Below, piece by piece: positions 8,538 through 10,593 of a DNA stretch of 10,593 bases (the first letter of the stretch is position 1; the number at the start of each line of letters is the position of its first letter). Both the position numbers and the translations under genes were made by a program. The notes under the pieces were generated by a model that was not told where the DNA came from, made no database searches, and saw only the letters and a list, made by a program, of their open reading frames with translations. Source of the stretch: Methylobacter sp. GTDB taxonomy: Bacteria; Pseudomonadota; Gammaproteobacteria; Methylococcales; Methylomonadaceae. The stretch spans positions 4,747 through 15,339 of the forward strand of contig PMJA01000164.1 of the NCBI GenBank assembly GCA_003158415.1, given 5' to 3'.

Positions 8538-8567
8538 GGAGTACAACGGCTAAAGCCGTTGCACTCC
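8538..8567. repeat. REP-like palindrome with GGCTAAAGCC centre
   Basis: GGAGTACAACGGC (8538-8550) and GCCGTTGCACTCC (8555-8567) are inverted copies with a single mismatch (A8543 opposite C8562), separated by the 4-base loop TAAA. Short intergenic palindromes centred on GCTAAAGC are, from memory, dispersed in high copy in many bacterial genomes. Only one copy lies in this window, so dispersal here is inference. It sits just upstream of the proposed tonB -10 box. Confidence 0.55.
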
Positions 8568-8885
8568 CGCTTAACTGTGGGCAGTGATGCTTGGCCTCTG
8601 TTAGCACCGCTTTTTACTTGTTTATGGCGCTGACCTCATCAAAACAAGATAAGCCGTTCTATCTGCCGATATTATAGTGCCATAAAAACGACATCCGTTT
8701 GGAAAGATTACAAAATGAGCGCATCTTTTTCTTGTCCGGTCAGTGCTGTTAAATCAGGCTATTTTTCCACGCCAATACTGTCGGAATACTATTTTAATGC
8801 ATTGGCCTATATTGTTTAGCGCGCAATACTGTGCAGCCACGTCATCTAAAACATGCCATCATCTCAAACAATTCTCTATAAGCAC
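8568..8885. other. Intergenic stretch with no recognised feature
   Basis: Between the REP-like palindrome and the petA promoter I see no gene, RNA or strong structure. A 61-codon open frame at 8743-8928 has no ribosome site, no recognisable family and an unnatural composition. The 9-mer CAATACTGT occurs at 8773 and 8824, possibly by chance. Confidence 0.5.
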
Positions 8886-8915
8886 TTCAAATCAACTGCC
8901 GTCTAGTGGTATATT
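8886..8915 (+). promoter_or_regulatory. petA: Possible promoter of the petAB operon
   Basis: TTCAAA (8886-8891) and TATATT (8910-8915), 18 bp apart, match four and five of six sigma-70 consensus bases, and TGG before the second hexamer gives an extended -10. The transcript would start near 8922, leaving a leader of about 50 nt before petA. The petA ribosome site is strong (AGGAGA at 8958-8963, 8 nt from the ATG). The boxes were chosen by eye. Confidence 0.38.
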
Positions 8916-8971
8916 GGCGCGACAATAAGAATGCGCTGTAAAGCCACCGATATAATCAGGAGAGTTCCATA

Positions 8972-9571
8972 ATGAATAATAAAGGCGTCGATAAATCCAA
9001 ACGCCAGTTTTTAACCTCGGCATTAACCGTGGTTGGCGCTGTCGGTACAGGCTATTTAGCTGTTCCTTTTCTTGCTCAAATGCAGCCTAGTGTCAAAGCA
9101 ATGGCGGCTGGAGCACCGGTTGAAGTTGACATTAGCAAAATGGAAACCGGACAACTGATTCGAGTTGCCTGGCGAGGAAAGCCGGTATGGATACTCAATA
9201 GAACACCTGAAGTGCTTACCACCTTAAAAACCCTGGATAGCGAGCTTAGAGATCCGCTTTCTAATGAAAGCGATCAGCCGCCCTCCAGTAAAAATCCGGG
9301 GAGATCCATTAAGCCGGAAATTTTTGTAGCCGTGGGCTTATGCACACATTTAGGCTGCTCACCCACCTTCCGCCCGGAAATAGCGCCTAATGACCTCGGC
9401 GACAAGTGGAAAGGCGGTTTTTTCTGTCCTTGTCACGGCTCCTGGTTTGATCTGGCCGGCCGTGTTTACCGTGGCGTACCCGCGCCTACTAACCTGGAAA
9501 TCCCGCCTTACCGCTACGTTACCGATACACGGATAATCGTAGGCGAACCCTCAGAGGAGAAAGCAGCATGA
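8972..9571 (+). CDS. petA: Ubiquinol-cytochrome c reductase, Rieske iron-sulfur subunit
   Basis: Carries the 2Fe-2S cluster that takes electrons from ubiquinol in the cytochrome bc1 complex and hands them to cytochrome c1 at the periplasmic face. The 199 residues start with a Tat-like anchor: KSKRQFL (8-14; the twin arginine is replaced by Lys-Arg) and a hydrophobic segment (about 15-36). The soluble domain holds the cluster motifs CTHLGC (124-129) and CPCHGSWFD (152-160). Cys124, His126, Cys152 and His155 are the iron ligands, and Cys129 with Cys154 the conserved disulfide. GVPAPTNLEIPPY (168-180) is the typical Pro-loop region. It is first in the operon and its stop overlaps the petB start by 4 bp (ATGA). 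Confidence 0.98.
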   Translation: MNNKGVDKSKRQFLTSALTVVGAVGTGYLAVPFLAQMQPSVKAMAAGAPVEVDISKMETGQLIRVAWRGKPVWILNRTPEVLTTLKTLDSELRDPLSNESDQPPSSKNPGRSIKPEIFVAVGLCTHLGCSPTFRPEIAPNDLGDKWKGGFFCPCHGSWFDLAGRVYRGVPAPTNLEIPPYRYVTDTRIIVGEPSEEKAA

Positions 9572-10593
9572 AACCAACCCGTTTAACTGAGTGTGGCAAT
9601 TGGGTATTGGATCGATTCCCGGTAACCAAGTTCTGGAATGATCACATGGCGCACTACTATGCGCCCAAAAACTTCAATTTTTGGTACTTCTTCGGTTCTT
9701 TAGCATTACTGGTTTTAGTCAACCAAATTATTACCGGTATTTTGCTCACCATGAACTACAAACCGGATGCAAAACTGGCATTCGATTCCATAGAGTACAT
9801 CATGCGTGATGTGCCCTGGGGTTGGCTGGTGCGCTATATGCATTCAACCGGCGCGTCTGCATTTTTTATCGTGATTTACCTGCACATGTTCAGAGGTATC
9901 ATGTACGGTTCATTCAAGCACCCGCGCGAGCTGATCTGGATTTTCGGCATGTTGCTGTTTGTCGCCTTAATGGCCGAAGCGTTTATGGGCTATTTATTAC
10001 CCTGGGGACAAATGTCATACTGGGGCGCGCAGGTCATTATTTCTTTGTTTAGCGCTATTCCTGTTATCGGCGATGATTTGTCGCTATGGATCAGAGGCGA
10101 TTATGTCATTGCCGATGCAACGCTGAACCGGTTCTTCGCGTTCCATGTTATTGCCGTGCCTTTGGTTTTGGTCATGCTGGTTTTCATGCACTTAGTCGCA
10201 CTGCATGAAGTCGGCTCCAACAATCCTGACGGCATAGAAATCAAAGACTCCAAAGACCCCTGGGGACATCCTGTAGATGGCATTCCTTTTCATCCCTACT
10301 ACACTGTTAAAGACATCGTCGGTGTGGGCGTATTTTTATTGTTTTTTGCCACGGTGATATTTTATATGCCGGAAGTGGGCGGTTATTTTCTCGAACACGC
10401 CAACTTTATTCCCGCCGATCCCATGAAAACGCCGGAACACATTGCCCCGGTCTGGTATTTCACGCCGTTTTATTCTGTGTTAAGAGCGATTCCTGATAAA
10501 TTCGCAGGGGTTATTGCCATGGGCAGCTCTATCATCGTACTGTTCCTGTTGCCTTGGCTGGATCGCTGCCCGGTTAAATACATACGTTATCGC
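9568..10593 (+). CDS. petB: Ubiquinol-cytochrome c reductase, cytochrome b subunit (cut by window edge)
   Basis: Membrane core of the bc1 complex, carrying haems bL and bH and both quinone sites. The 342 visible codons run from the ATG to base 10593 without a stop; the family usually has about 400 residues, so only the end is missing. The haem ligands are His92 and His106 in MHSTGASAFFIVIYLHMF (91-108), and His193 and His208 in the helix from about 190 to 212. GYLLPWGQMSYWGA (141-154) is the cd-loop signature of the Qo site. The PEWY motif of many bc1 complexes reads PVWY here (294-297), a form I recall in other gammaproteobacteria. About seven hydrophobic helices are visible. A strong ribosome site AGAGGAGA (9553-9560) lies 7 nt before the start, within petA. 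petC (cytochrome c1) is expected next but is outside the window. Confidence 0.98.
   Translation, partial: MKPTRLTECGNWVLDRFPVTKFWNDHMAHYYAPKNFNFWYFFGSLALLVLVNQIITGILLTMNYKPDAKLAFDSIEYIMRDVPWGWLVRYMHSTGASAFFIVIYLHMFRGIMYGSFKHPRELIWIFGMLLFVALMAEAFMGYLLPWGQMSYWGAQVIISLFSAIPVIGDDLSLWIRGDYVIADATLNRFFAFHVIAVPLVLVMLVFMHLVALHEVGSNNPDGIEIKDSKDPWGHPVDGIPFHPYYTVKDIVGVGVFLLFFATVIFYMPEVGGYFLEHANFIPADPMKTPEHIAPVWYFTPFYSVLRAIPDKFAGVIAMGSSIIVLFLLPWLDRCPVKYIRYR

Noticed and set aside
8773..8832. Direct repeat CAATACTGT twice, 51 bp apart, upstream of petA
   Set aside because: Nine bases with no further symmetry can recur by chance in AT-rich DNA, and no regulator site is recognised.
8743..8928. 61-codon plus-strand open frame before petA
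   Set aside because: No ribosome site, no family resemblance, and it overlaps the likely petA promoter.

Overview
The window looks like ordinary chromosomal DNA of a gammaproteobacterium. The recA-recX-alaS order, a CmoB tRNA-modifying enzyme, a zinc-independent (Pseudomonas-type) HemB and a petABC-type bc1 operon all point that way. From memory the mix resembles methanotrophs of the Methylococcales, but no gene here proves that, and the genus is inference.

Layout: (1) 1-2103, minus strand: recA, recX and the 5' part of alaS, read in that order as a likely operon. (2) 2104-2323: an intergenic stretch with a period-9 repeat. (3) 2324-3397, minus strand: a small secreted protein of unknown function followed by a SAM-dependent methyltransferase. 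(4) 3466-3904, minus strand: a secreted ComEA-type helix-hairpin-helix protein, closed by a terminator built on a perfect 36-bp palindrome. (5) 4114-5731, minus strand: an MlaC-like periplasmic lipid carrier coupled to cmoB. (6) 5732-5887: a divergent promoter region holding a terminator-like hairpin in front of hemB. (7) 5888-7683, plus strand: hemB and aroE, overlapping by 4 bp. (8) 7715-8455, minus strand: a solitary tonB that converges on aroE. (9) 8456-8971: a divergent intergenic region with a REP-like palindrome at the tonB promoter. (10) 8972 to the end, plus strand: petA and most of petB, overlapping by 4 bp.

The genes are mostly housekeeping: recombination and its modulation (recA/recX), translation (alaS, cmoB), tetrapyrrole synthesis (hemB), the shikimate pathway (aroE), respiration (petAB), envelope energy transduction (tonB), lipid transport (mlaC) and possible DNA uptake (comEA). 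HemB feeds the haem used by cytochrome b further along, but nothing in the sequence shows shared control. I found no mobile element, CRISPR array, toxin-antitoxin pair, defence cassette or RNA gene, and no convincing new multi-gene system. The most interesting items are regulatory or structural: the possible hemB leader attenuator, the intergenic repeats, the small secreted protein paired with a methyltransferase, and the lack of a recognisable LexA box at recA.
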